64,000 bases of DNA, from positions 186,001 through 250,000 of the forward strand of contig NZ_CP126738.1 of assembly GCF_030246865.1 (NCBI RefSeq), read 5' to 3'. This DNA is from Microbacterium sp. zg-B96. GTDB taxonomy: Bacteria; Actinomycetota; Actinomycetes; Actinomycetales; Microbacteriaceae. Positions 55,178 through 63,380 of this stretch are shown here, in pieces (position 1 is the first letter of the stretch; every line of letters begins with the position of its first letter). Below the pieces are notes generated by a model. That model searched no databases and was not told the origin of the DNA. It was given only the letters and a program-made list of their open reading frames with translations. Both the position numbers and the translations under genes were made by a program.

Positions 55178-56740
55178 TCACCCGAGGTCCACGGCGTGGT
55201 GGTCGGTCACATCCGCCGTCTCGTCCTCGGGTTTGCGGCCGGTCGGGCCGGCGATGGCGATCGTGAACGCCTGCACGATCGGGTCGGGCAAGCCCACCAT
55301 GCGCACATCGCAGACCAAGGCGCCGCGCTCGCACGGCACGCTCCAGCGCAGCGCGGAGCCGTCGGTCGCCCCGATCACCCGCTGCTCGAGCGGCGCCAGG
55401 TCGGGGCGCACCGGTCCGACCTGGGCCAACGCCGCACGCAGGCGCTGCTCGCGCACCGGCTCGGGGACGTCCCGCAGCACGTTGCGGGCCAGGAGCGCTC
55501 CGGCATCCGACAGCGGCCGGCCGGTGCGCAGCAGCAGGTCGATGCGGCGGGCGGCGGCGATGGTCTGCCGCCAGGGCCGCACGACGGCCGACGGCGCGTG
55601 GATGCGGCCCAGCACGTCGCCGAGCATGGCGCCGGCGACACCGCCCGCACCGAACGCGTCGCTGTTGCCGAACACGACGACCCCGATGCCGGTGGCCGGG
55701 TGCCACCGCATGTGCGAAGAGAAGCCGGGAAGCCCCCCGGCGTGCTGCACGATGCGGCCGAAGCGCCGGTCGTGCTCGATCATGAGCCCGTACCCGTAGC
55801 CGGCCCCGTCGAGGTCGCGGCCGGCGAACCTGCTGCCGCCGGCGGGCATCAGGGTGCGGGCCGTCTGCATCTCGCGGCGGGACGCGGCGCCGAGCACATC
55901 GGGCGCGGCGGGGTCGTCCCCGAACGCCGAGCCGAGGAACTGCATCCACGTCGCGATGTCGTCGACGGTGCTGAACAGGCTGCCGATGCACGCCAGCGCG
56001 CCCGAGCCGACATAGGGCTCCGGGGTGAACGTGGCGCCGTCGTCGAACGTCCGGAAGCCCGCGGCCAGGTCGGTGCCGGTGGGATAGTCCCCGGCGTCGG
56101 GGCGCGTGTGGGTCAGGCCCAGCGGTTCGAGGATGCGCTCGCGCACGACGCTCTCCACGTCGCGCCCGGTCACCGCCTCGATGGCGCGGCCGACGAGCGA
56201 CTGGCCGATGTTGGAGTACTGGTACTCGGTACCAGGCCGCGCCGACAGCGTCAGGCCGGCGGCCACGAGGGTGGCCATCTGCTCGCGCGAGTCGCCCAGA
56301 TGGTCATCGCCCCACGGGTTGTCTTCGGCGAGCCCGCCGCGGTTGGACAGCAGGGCGTCGAGCGTCGTCACCGCGGGCGCGCCGTCGAACCGCGCCGCGG
56401 CCAGGCCCGGCACGAGGCGATCGGCCGGGGCATGCAGGTCGAGCAGCCCCTCGTCCCGCAGCGACAGCGCGGTGGCTGCCAGGAAGCTCTTGGACATCGA
56501 CGCGATGCGAAAGACGGTGCGCCGACCGGTGGCGACGCCGTCCCGTCGCGGCTGGCCTTGGCGGGCCACGGCGATTATCCGGCCGCGGTGGGAGACGGCG
56601 GCGATGCACGCCGGCGCCCTGCGGATCGTGTCGGCATCCAGGTGATCGGCCAGTGCGGCCTCGGCCTGCGCAGCCCACTCAGCGGGCGCTTCGGCAGGCG
56701 GAACGGCATGGCGGATGCCGACGGTGCGGTGCCCGGTCAT
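55178..56740 (-). CDS. Serine hydrolase of the beta-lactamase/D-aminopeptidase type (S12)
   Basis: 520 residues. Active-site SMSK (Ser81, Lys84) in FRIASMSKSFLAATAL, YSN (Tyr175) and HAGG (His333) as the third element. The first ~355 residues are the hydrolase domain and the rest is a beta-rich tail seen in some D-aminopeptidases and esterases. There is no signal peptide, so it probably acts in the cytoplasm. It is the last gene of the six-gene leftward operon and overlaps the fusion-protein stop by 4 bases. In this D-amino-acid context, release of N-terminal D-residues from peptides is the likeliest role; esterase or beta-lactamase activity cannot be excluded. Confidence 0.85.
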   Translation of the reverse strand: MTGHRTVGIRHAVPPAEAPAEWAAQAEAALADHLDADTIRRAPACIAAVSHRGRIIAVARQGQPRRDGVATGRRTVFRIASMSKSFLAATALSLRDEGLLDLHAPADRLVPGLAAARFDGAPAVTTLDALLSNRGGLAEDNPWGDDHLGDSREQMATLVAAGLTLSARPGTEYQYSNIGQSLVGRAIEAVTGRDVESVVRERILEPLGLTHTRPDAGDYPTGTDLAAGFRTFDDGATFTPEPYVGSGALACIGSLFSTVDDIATWMQFLGSAFGDDPAAPDVLGAASRREMQTARTLMPAGGSRFAGRDLDGAGYGYGLMIEHDRRFGRIVQHAGGLPGFSSHMRWHPATGIGVVVFGNSDAFGAGGVAGAMLGDVLGRIHAPSAVVRPWRQTIAAARRIDLLLRTGRPLSDAGALLARNVLRDVPEPVREQRLRAALAQVGPVRPDLAPLEQRVIGATDGSALRWSVPCERGALVCDVRMVGLPDPIVQAFTIAIAGPTGRKPEDETADVTDHHAVDLG

Positions 56741-58593
56741 GAGAGGGGTGCCCCGACCGCTGCGCAGTCGTCGGCTGCGACCGCGGTGGTGGCCAGGCGG
56801 GCATCGGCGGCGGCACGCACCTCGGCGGCGAACGCGCCCGTGAGCGCGCGACTGACCCGCGTGTTGTGTTCGTCGACGGCGCGCGCGGCATCCACCAGCT
56901 CCGCCACCGGCCGATCCCCTGGCGCCGGCGTGGTCGGCTCCTGCCAGTTCTGCAGGTCGTCGGCGCACACCTCGGGGTGGAACTGCACCCCCCGCACGTG
57001 CCGGCCGAGCCGGAACGCCTGGTGCGCGACGGCGTCGCTGGATGCGAGCAGGACGGCGTCCGGCGGCAGTGCCGTGATCATGTCCTGATGGTTCTCGATC
57101 ATCGGTGCCCCGGCGCCGAGGGCTTGCATGACCGGGTCCGCCCGGCCCGCCGCGGAGGTGGTGATCGCGGTCGCGCCGCGCTCCTTCGGCCCGAACGACG
57201 CGCGCACTTCGCCGCCGGCGACGTGTGCCAGCAGCTGTCCGCCCAGGCACACGCCGAGGGTCGGCAGGTCGGCATCGATGGCCTGCCGCGCGAGCTGCCG
57301 CTCCTGCGCGAGCCAGGGCGCCTGGTCGTCCTCGTCGGGCATGAGTCCGCCGCCCAGCAGCAGCAGTCCGTCGTAGCCGGCGATGTCACCGGGCAGGCCG
57401 TCGGCACCGCGCACCAGCTCGACGGCGATGCCCTCCTCCTCGAGCCACCGGCGGAGACGCCGCGGACCGGAGGAATCGTCGTTCTGCACCGCCAGCACGC
57501 GGGGGCGCGCCGCGGCACGCGCCGCGGTGTCGACGGCGCAGGTCAGCGCCGCAGCTGACGGGGGTGCGGCGCGGCCGGCGAGGAACGCGAGGTGATCGAC
57601 ATCCGACGCCGCCAGCACGCGCAGCACGTTGCCGTGGGCGAGGGCCTCCAGCTCGCCCTGCGACCAGCCGCGGCGGCGCAGTTCGGCCAGCAGATCCTGG
57701 TACGTCGACACGTCGTGGAGCCCGGTGGGCATGGCATCCGTTCCGTCGTAGTCGGCACCGAGACCGACCGCGTGCACTCCCGCGACGGCGCGGACGTGCT
57801 CGATGTGGTCGGCGACCTGCGAGATGCCCACCTCGGGCGCGGGACCCTGCTGGCCGGCGAGCACCCAATCGCGACGCGCCTGGGACACGAACGAGGGGAC
57901 GAAGGCCACCATGACCACGCCGCCGCCGGCGCCGATCGCGGCCAGCACGTCGTCGGGCACGTTGCGAGGGTGATCGCACAGCGCAAGCGCTGCCGAGTGG
58001 CTGACGATCACGGGGCGGATGCTCACCTGCAGCGCGTCGCGCATCGTGCTCGGCGCCACGTGCGCGAGGTCCACCAGCACGCCGATGCGGTTCAGTTCGC
58101 GTACGACCTCGCGCCCGAACTCGCTCAGCCCGCCGTGGCGCGCGACGTCGGTGGCGGAGTCAGCCCAGTCCGTCGTCAGCGACCACGTGAGAGTGAGGTA
58201 GCGCGCCCCCAGCCGGGCGTACTGGCGCAGCACCGCGAGCGAGCCGTTCAGCTGCGCACCACCCTCGACGCCGATGAGGCAGGCCAACCGTTCCGCCGCC
58301 ATCGCGGCGCGCACGTCGGCGGCGGTTCGGGCGAACGCGAGCCGGCCGGGGTGATCGCCGACCAGCCGGTGTACGAAGTCGATCTGTTCCAGGGTCGCGG
58401 TGACCTGCTCGGCGCCCGTCAGCACGGGGTCCACCCACACCGACCAGAACTGCCCCGCCACGCCGCCGGCAGCCAGCCGCGGCAGGTCGGTGTGCAGCTG
58501 CGGCACAGCACCGCGCAGCCCGCTGGTGTCATAGCCGCAGTGTTCGCGGCTGGCCCAGGGGAGGTCATTGTGCCCGTCGATGACAGGGATCAT
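56737..58593 (-). CDS. Fusion of membrane dipeptidase (M19) and class I glutamine amidotransferase domains (618 aa)
   Basis: Residues ~1-345 are an M19 (renal dipeptidase-type) zinc enzyme: metal ligands HND (His8, Asp10), bridging Glu110 in LIGVEGGAQL, and the His motifs VSHSAALALCDHPRN. Residues ~365-560 form a class I glutamine amidotransferase with the nucleophile Cys449 in GVCLGGQLLA and the His539/Glu541 pair in VQFHPEV; the oxyanion strand LLLLGGGLMPDEDD is present. A helical tail follows. The join is a short Ala-rich stretch with no stop or frameshift, so it is one polypeptide. M19 enzymes hydrolyse dipeptides with C-terminal D-residues. Stand-alone amidotransferases of the GMP-synthase-like type include gamma-glutamyl hydrolases, so a gamma-D-Glu peptide activity is possible. 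Confidence 0.88.
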   Translation of the reverse strand: MIPVIDGHNDLPWASREHCGYDTSGLRGAVPQLHTDLPRLAAGGVAGQFWSVWVDPVLTGAEQVTATLEQIDFVHRLVGDHPGRLAFARTAADVRAAMAAERLACLIGVEGGAQLNGSLAVLRQYARLGARYLTLTWSLTTDWADSATDVARHGGLSEFGREVVRELNRIGVLVDLAHVAPSTMRDALQVSIRPVIVSHSAALALCDHPRNVPDDVLAAIGAGGGVVMVAFVPSFVSQARRDWVLAGQQGPAPEVGISQVADHIEHVRAVAGVHAVGLGADYDGTDAMPTGLHDVSTYQDLLAELRRRGWSQGELEALAHGNVLRVLAASDVDHLAFLAGRAAPPSAAALTCAVDTAARAAARPRVLAVQNDDSSGPRRLRRWLEEEGIAVELVRGADGLPGDIAGYDGLLLLGGGLMPDEDDQAPWLAQERQLARQAIDADLPTLGVCLGGQLLAHVAGGEVRASFGPKERGATAITTSAAGRADPVMQALGAGAPMIENHQDMITALPPDAVLLASSDAVAHQAFRLGRHVRGVQFHPEVCADDLQNWQEPTTPAPGDRPVAELVDAARAVDEHNTRVSRALTGAFAAEVRAAADARLATTAVAADDCAAVGAPLS

Positions 58594-58597
58594 GTCG

Positions 58598-59476
58598 TCA
58601 CGCCCTCCGCGCGTCCAGGTGATTGCGCAGCCGCGCCGTCGTCACGTCGTCGACCGGACACGGCGCCCCGTCGATCGACCGTACCGCCGCGGCGCCTCGC
58701 ACACTCGAGCACAGCCACGCCGCGTCGGCGCGCAGCAGGTCGGGAACCATCAGCGGTCGCGTCGACACGTGCTCGCCCCAGGCTCGGAGACCCGCGAACA
58801 CGTCCGCCTGCGTCGTTCCGGGCAGGACGCCCAGTTCGGCCGGCGGGGTGACGTACTCGCCGTCGATCCGCGCGACCAGGGTCGAGGTCGGCCCCTCCAG
58901 AACGAACCCGTCGCTGCTGACGAAGACGACGTCCTGCGCGCCGCGGCGGGCGGCTTCCCGCAGCGCTGCCATGTTGATCGCGTACGAGAGCGTCTTGGCG
59001 CCCTGCAGCAGCCAGGGCGATGTTTCGGCGACGTCGTGGCGGTAGCCGCGGTCCAGCAGCACGACATCCAGCGCGGCGGGGGCTGCGGCCGGCGCGAGGG
59101 AGGCGAAGCCGAGCGCCCAGCCGGTGGGTACCCCGTCGCCCGCTTCGTCGCCGCGCGACAGCACGATCTTCACCGCGGCGCGCGGGTGCCGCCCGCTCAG
59201 ATCGTCCGCGGCGGTCAGCACGGCGTGGCGCCACAGCTCCCGGCTCGGCGCGGGCAGGTCCAGCAGCCGCGCCGACCGCTGGAAGCGGTCGAGATGCTCC
59301 TCGAGGGCCTGCGGCACGCCGCGGATCACGACGATCGTCTCGAAGATCCCGTCACCGCGGGCGGCGCTGAGGTCGGTCGCGGTGAGCAATGCCCCGCGCG
59401 GATCGACGCGCTGCAGGAACCGGGCGGGATCCTCGTCGGCGGCGAGGTCGAGGACGTAGAGGACGAGCGGGTCCAT
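58598..59476 (-). CDS. Fold-type IV PLP enzyme (D-amino acid aminotransferase / aminodeoxychorismate lyase-like)
   Basis: 292 residues. PLP-binding Lys161 in LLQGAKTLSYAINM, the cofactor Glu194 in GFVLEGPTSTL, and GVLPGTTQADV at the phosphate-binding turn. The family includes PabC, branched-chain and D-amino acid aminotransferases, and these cannot be separated by eye. The operon (racemase, D-peptidases) favours a D-amino acid substrate. The folate cluster nearby favours nothing in particular, since it is on the other strand. It begins 15 bases after the racemase stop and ends 4 bases before the fusion gene. Confidence 0.8.
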   Translation of the reverse strand: MDPLVLYVLDLAADEDPARFLQRVDPRGALLTATDLSAARGDGIFETIVVIRGVPQALEEHLDRFQRSARLLDLPAPSRELWRHAVLTAADDLSGRHPRAAVKIVLSRGDEAGDGVPTGWALGFASLAPAAAPAALDVVLLDRGYRHDVAETSPWLLQGAKTLSYAINMAALREAARRGAQDVVFVSSDGFVLEGPTSTLVARIDGEYVTPPAELGVLPGTTQADVFAGLRAWGEHVSTRPLMVPDLLRADAAWLCSSVRGAAAVRSIDGAPCPVDDVTTARLRNHLDARRA

Positions 59477-59491
59477 GCGGGGTTTCCTGTC

Positions 59492-60616
59492 TCAGGCGGC
59501 GATGGCCGCGGTGTCGAAGTGGCGTGAGGTGTTCTCGAGGATCCAGTCGGTGTCGACAGCATGGCCAAGCCCCGGGGTGCGGGGGACATCAACCCTGCCG
59601 TCTCGCGCGACGACGGGCGGCACGATGACGTCGCGCGCGTAGTACTTGTCCGACCCCGACACATCGGAGGGCAGCGTGAACCCCGGCAGCGACGACAGGG
59701 CGACGTTGGCGGCGCGGCCCACGCCGAACTCGTGCATCCCGCCGCACCACACCGGAATCCCGGCGTTCAGTGCGACATCGTGCGCGCGGCGGGCGAGGGT
59801 GAGGCCGCCCATGCGGGAGACCTTGATGTTGAGCACCCGCCCGGCATCGAGGGCGAGCATCGTGCGCAGGTCCCCCAGGTCGACCACCGACTCATCGAGG
59901 CACAGCGGGGTGGCCAGCTGCGCCTGCAGTCGTGCGTGCGCGACGAAGTCCCGCGGCGCGAAGGGCTGCTCGATCATGGTCAGCCGTTCGCTGTCCAGGC
60001 CGCGGAACACCGCCACGGATTCGGCGGTGTCGGGATAGGCCCCATTGGCATCCACGTGCAGATCGAGGTCGGGATAGGCCGCGCGCACCGTTCGCACCGG
60101 TGCCACGTCCCAGCCGGGCGCGATCTTCAGCTTGACCCGGCCGTAGCCGGCGGCGAGCTGGCGGTCCACCTGCGCGAGCAGCGCGTCCAGTCCCGGCTCG
60201 ATCCCGAGCGAGACCCCCGCCGCGACCGACTGGCGGGTGCCGCCCAGCGCCGTGGCCAGCGGCTGGCCGCTCGCGCGGGCATGCAGGTCCCAGGCGGCGA
60301 TGGAGAAACCCGCCTTCGCGAACTCGTGGCCGCGGATCTTCGCCCACACCTGCTCGAGTTCGGCCGGGGTGTCCCACGCGGAGCCCAAGACTGCGGGGAC
60401 GAGGTAGCGCACCGCGATGGTCCAGGCCGTCTCGGTGGTCTCCGACCCGTAGAACGGATCGGCCGGCGACGCGATCTCGCCCCAGCCGACGGTCCCGTCG
60501 GCATCGGTGGCTTCCACCAGCAGGTGGTCCAGCCCGGTCTTGCGGTGCGAGCTCGTCTCGAACCCGTGCACGAGCGGCAGGCCGACTTGGAACAGGCGCA
60601 ATCGGTCGATCCTCAC
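59492..60616 (-). CDS. N-succinylamino acid racemase / o-succinylbenzoate synthase-family enzyme (enolase superfamily)
   Basis: 374 residues. Catalytic residues of the family are all in place: Lys162-x-Lys164 (VKLKIAPGWD), metal ligands Asp189 (VDANGAY), Glu216 (MIEQPF) and Asp241 (LCLDES), and the second base Lys265 (NIKVSRMGG). The blocks KIAPGWDV, VSLGIEP, FVAHARLQ, PVWCGGMHEFGVGRAANVA and FTLPSD closely follow the NSAR/OSBS branch rather than the dipeptide epimerases. Flanked by a COG3375-type GNAT gene and facing an M20 deacylase gene, it is much more likely the racemase of the D-to-L amino acid pathway than menaquinone-pathway MenC; no other men gene is near. GTG 60616 overlaps the SIS gene stop. 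Confidence 0.88.
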   Translation of the reverse strand: MRIDRLRLFQVGLPLVHGFETSSHRKTGLDHLLVEATDADGTVGWGEIASPADPFYGSETTETAWTIAVRYLVPAVLGSAWDTPAELEQVWAKIRGHEFAKAGFSIAAWDLHARASGQPLATALGGTRQSVAAGVSLGIEPGLDALLAQVDRQLAAGYGRVKLKIAPGWDVAPVRTVRAAYPDLDLHVDANGAYPDTAESVAVFRGLDSERLTMIEQPFAPRDFVAHARLQAQLATPLCLDESVVDLGDLRTMLALDAGRVLNIKVSRMGGLTLARRAHDVALNAGIPVWCGGMHEFGVGRAANVALSSLPGFTLPSDVSGSDKYYARDVIVPPVVARDGRVDVPRTPGLGHAVDTDWILENTSRHFDTAAIAA

Positions 60617-61314
60617 GCGTCGGTCTCCTTGTTCTGCTCCGGATGGTAGAGCCCGAGGTCGGCGGCGAACCGGTCCCTGCCGGCCAGGCGTCGTCTGGCA
60701 CCCTTCGCGCTGGCGGTGGTCAGCGTGCTGAGCAGATGGCACACCGCGGCCACCGCGGTGGGGGAGTCGGCGAACGAGGCCGAATGCGTGTGCACGCGGA
60801 TCACCGCCGCTGCCACGCCGGTCAGCGGCGCGTTCTCGCTGTCGGTGATCAGGATGAGCTGTCCGCCTGCCTCATGGAAGAGCTGCCCGAACCGCACCGT
60901 CTCTTCGCGGTAGCGGCGCATGGTGAACGCCACCAGCACATCGGATGCCCGCACGTCGGTGAGGACGGTCAGGGGAGACAGGGCACGGCCGTCCACCAGG
61001 AACACGTTGGAGAGGGTGGTCGACAGGTCGGCATTGAGCAGCTCTGCGTAGGCCGCCGTCTTGCCGCGGCCGGTGATGTAGCGCCGGCGTGCGCCCAGAA
61101 TCAACGCCGCCGCGTGCGCGACCTCGCCGGTGCGGCTGAGCTCCTCGAACGTGCGCGCCAGCGATCGGGCCTCAGCCTCGATGACGCGCGCCTGCAGCGA
61201 CTCGGCCGAGATGTTGGTGCGGAAGCGCTCGCCGTAGCGTGCGCCGGGGGAATCCAGCGAGCGGTCCAGTTCGCTGTCGTCGACGTCGTCCACGTCGTCC
61301 GGTTCGGTCGTCAT
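60613..61314 (-). CDS. SIS-domain protein (MurR/RpiR-like sensor half without HTH)
   Basis: 233 residues. After an acidic N-terminus (DDVDDVDDSELD) there is a helical stretch and then a single SIS sugar-phosphate-binding domain (ILGARRRYITGRGKTAAYAELLNADLS, SDVLVAFTMRRYREETVRFGQLFHEAGGQLILITDS). This is the effector half of MurR/RpiR regulators, but the ~75-residue RpiR helix-turn-helix domain that should precede it is missing; the N-terminal region is too short and too acidic. It may sense a sugar or muramic acid phosphate and act by protein contact, or be an isomerase. It is second in the operon, 6 bases after the GNAT stop. Confidence 0.8.
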   Translation of the reverse strand: MTTEPDDVDDVDDSELDRSLDSPGARYGERFRTNISAESLQARVIEAEARSLARTFEELSRTGEVAHAAALILGARRRYITGRGKTAAYAELLNADLSTTLSNVFLVDGRALSPLTVLTDVRASDVLVAFTMRRYREETVRFGQLFHEAGGQLILITDSENAPLTGVAAAVIRVHTHSASFADSPTAVAAVCHLLSTLTTASAKGARRRLAGRDRFAADLGLYHPEQNKETDA

Positions 61315-61320
61315 CGTCCC

Positions 61321-62130
61321 TCACCCCTTCCGTTGTGCCGACAGGTACACGGCGGTCTCGGTGTCGATCCGTCGGCAGGCGACCAGCACGCGGTCCCCCG
61401 CCAGCATCGACGTCAGCCCGTCCCGCACCCGGGCGCGCAGGCCGTCGGCGGCGGCATCCGCTTCGCCGCGCAGTCCGCTCACCCCGATGCCGCCCGCCGG
61501 GACGGCGAGCCACGACGCCGGCTGCGTGGAGCCGTCCGTGCCGGTGGCAACCGCGTCGACGACGCGTCCCCAGTCGGCGCGGCCCAAGGCGGGCGGCTGG
61601 GCGCCGCGCACCGCGTCATACGGGTCCAGTGCGCGTTGCAGCGGCCAGTCCACGAGCACCCGGTCGGTGCCGGGGCGGTCGTAGTAGTCGGGTACGTACG
61701 CGACACCCTCGGCGTGCAGCGCCGAGAAGTTGAAGTGCGCGTTGCGCGCCAGCAGCGGGTCGAACGTCCAGCGCATCGTGGTGTGCCCCCACTGAAGCGC
61801 GATGTCGCGCTGGCACTCCTTCAGCAGCCGGCCCACCCCGCGCCCCTGGTAGCGCGGGTCGACCACCGCGGCCTGCGAGTAGTGGAAGTCACACCCGGCG
61901 GCGTCGCGCCCGGCGAAGCCGTAGGCGAAGCCGATGAGTTCGCGTGCCGGAGTGAAGACGCCCACCGCCGAGCCGCCGTTGCGCGCCAGCGCAGTGAGAA
62001 GGTTGGGGTTCAGGGAGAAGTCGCGGTCGGCATAACCGAAGACCCGCTCGTACAGCACCGCCGCCGCGCGGTAGGCCGCAGCGTCGCCCAAGCGTTCCGC
62101 GCGGAGGGGCATGGCGGGCGCGTGGGGCAC
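61321..62130 (-). CDS. COG3375-type GNAT acyltransferase, probable D-amino acid N-succinyltransferase
   Basis: 269 residues, longer than ordinary GNATs. The acyl-CoA motif AAVVDPRYQGRGVGRLLKECQRDIAL is clear. It is followed by the family-specific WTFDPLLARNAHFNFSALHAEGVAYVPDYYD region, typical of the COG3375 group. In Geobacillus a GNAT encoded next to N-succinylamino acid racemase transfers succinate from succinyl-CoA onto D-amino acids. The same gene pairing here supports that role, though the acyl group is inferred. The start could be GTG 62130 (no ribosome site, abutting a 10-bp palindrome) or ATG 62112. First gene of the six-gene operon. Confidence 0.8.
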   Translation of the reverse strand: MPHAPAMPLRAERLGDAAAYRAAAVLYERVFGYADRDFSLNPNLLTALARNGGSAVGVFTPARELIGFAYGFAGRDAAGCDFHYSQAAVVDPRYQGRGVGRLLKECQRDIALQWGHTTMRWTFDPLLARNAHFNFSALHAEGVAYVPDYYDRPGTDRVLVDWPLQRALDPYDAVRGAQPPALGRADWGRVVDAVATGTDGSTQPASWLAVPAGGIGVSGLRGEADAAADGLRARVRDGLTSMLAGDRVLVACRRIDTETAVYLSAQRKG

Positions 62131-62243
62131 GATACGTATCCGATGTTGGGGGGTGGGGAGAGGTATGAGACTGAAATTATCCGACCACCCCCGCCGTCAC
62201 AAGACCCGATATGTTACGTAAAACGAAATTCTGAGGGAGTCAC
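62131..62243. promoter_or_regulatory. Divergent control region with two short perfect palindromes
   Basis: 113 bases between the GNAT operon (leftward) and the M20 gene (rightward), visibly less GC-rich. GATACGTATC (62131-62140) is a perfect 10-base palindrome touching the GNAT start. TTACGTAA (62214-62221) is a perfect 8-base palindrome 22 bases before the M20 ATG. The two share the core TACGTA. These are good operator candidates for one regulator controlling both directions. GAGGGAG at 62234 is the M20 ribosome site. Confidence 0.5.
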
Positions 62244-63380
62244 ATGAGCGACGCCATCTCCGAACAGGCGACCGTCCTGGAGCGGCTGGAGCAGCTGGTG
62301 CGCCTCGAGTCGCCGTCGCGGGACATCGCCGCGAGCGAGGCGATCGCCGACCTGTTGCGCCAGTGGTGGGAGGCTCTCGGCGCCCGCGTGCGGCTCGTGC
62401 GCACGGATGCCGGGCTCACCCTGGTCGCCGATCTCGACGGCGCGGGCGCCCCGATTCTGCTGGTCGGCCACTCCGACACGGTGTGGCCCCGCGGCACCCT
62501 GCAGGCCGACCTGCCGTGGGCGGTCGACGGCGACATCGTGCGGGGTCCGGGTGCATACGACATGAAGAGCGGCCTGGTCGTGATGCTCGCGGCGGTGCAG
62601 CGCCTCGCCGGCCGGGCGCACCGCGCGGTGCGGGTCGTGGTGGTGTGCGACGAGGAGATCGGCTCTCCCACCACGCAGGCGCTGGTGCGCGAGGCCGCGC
62701 AGGGCGCCGCCGCCGCGATCGGGTTCGAATCCCCCCACCCGGACGGCGCCCTGAAGGTGGGGCGGCGCGGCAGCACGCGGCTGCGGCTGTCGGTGCGCGG
62801 GCGCGCCGCACACGCCGCCCTCGACCCGGCCGCCGGCGTGTCGGCGATCGACGAGCTGGTCGATCAGCTGCTCGCGGTACGCCGGATCGCGTCGGACCCG
62901 CAGCTGCCCAGCGAGGTGTTGTGCAACGTCGGCGTCATCCGCGGCGGCACCGCGGCGAACGTGGTGTCGGCCGAGGCGGATGCCGAGATCGGACTGCGCT
63001 TCATCGATCCGGTCACAGAGGAGAAGGTGCTGGCGCAGCTGGGTCGGCTCGCACCGGTCCGCGCCGGTGCGTCGGTGGAGTGCGCCCTGCTCAGCCACCG
63101 CCCCGCCTGGCTGGCATCCGACGCCGACGCCTCGCTGCTGGCTGCCATCGCGGGCGCCGGCGCGACGCGGGGCCAGCAGGTCGACGGCCGGTCGGCGGCC
63201 GGCGCGGGCGACACGAACCAGGTGGCGGGCTTCGGCATCCCCACCGTCGACGGGTTCGGTCCGCGTGGCGGCGGCGCGCACGCGCTCTCGGAACACCTGT
63301 CACTGACATCGCTGTCCGAACGCATCGCCCTGCTGGAGGCGGTGCTGCTGGCTGGAGTGAGTGCGACCGATCATCCGTAA
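62244..63380 (+). CDS. M20-family deacylase/peptidase, probable N-succinyl-L-amino acid hydrolase
   Basis: 378 residues, M20 (ArgE/DapE/CPG2) fold. First metal ligand His76 and Asp78 (LLVGHSDTV), bridging Asp106 (GPGAYDMKSG), catalytic Glu137 and metal Glu138 (CDEEIGSP), Glu162, and a late His in GGGAHALSEH. The dimerisation domain lies in ~170-285. This family removes N-acyl groups from amino acids or cleaves dipeptides. Divergent from a GNAT/racemase operon, it fits the last step of the N-succinyl pathway, releasing the L-amino acid. Strong ribosome site GAGGGAG before ATG. Confidence 0.88.
   Translation: MSDAISEQATVLERLEQLVRLESPSRDIAASEAIADLLRQWWEALGARVRLVRTDAGLTLVADLDGAGAPILLVGHSDTVWPRGTLQADLPWAVDGDIVRGPGAYDMKSGLVVMLAAVQRLAGRAHRAVRVVVVCDEEIGSPTTQALVREAAQGAAAAIGFESPHPDGALKVGRRGSTRLRLSVRGRAAHAALDPAAGVSAIDELVDQLLAVRRIASDPQLPSEVLCNVGVIRGGTAANVVSAEADAEIGLRFIDPVTEEKVLAQLGRLAPVRAGASVECALLSHRPAWLASDADASLLAAIAGAGATRGQQVDGRSAAGAGDTNQVAGFGIPTVDGFGPRGGGAHALSEHLSLTSLSERIALLEAVLLAGVSATDHP

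Noticed and set aside
55178..56740. Secreted antibiotic-resistance beta-lactamase
   Set aside because: No signal peptide, the third motif is HAGG rather than KTG, and the operon context is catabolic.
59492..60616. MenC for menaquinone synthesis
   Set aside because: The family also makes o-succinylbenzoate, but no men gene is near. The neighbours (GNAT, M20 deacylase, D-peptidases) match the N-succinylamino acid racemase pathway much better.
59492..60616. L-Ala-D/L-Glu dipeptide epimerase
   Set aside because: Attractive because of the M19 neighbour, but the blocks VSLGIEP, KIAPGWDV and PVWCGGMHEFGVGRAANVA follow the NSAR/OSBS branch. Kept only as a minor alternative.
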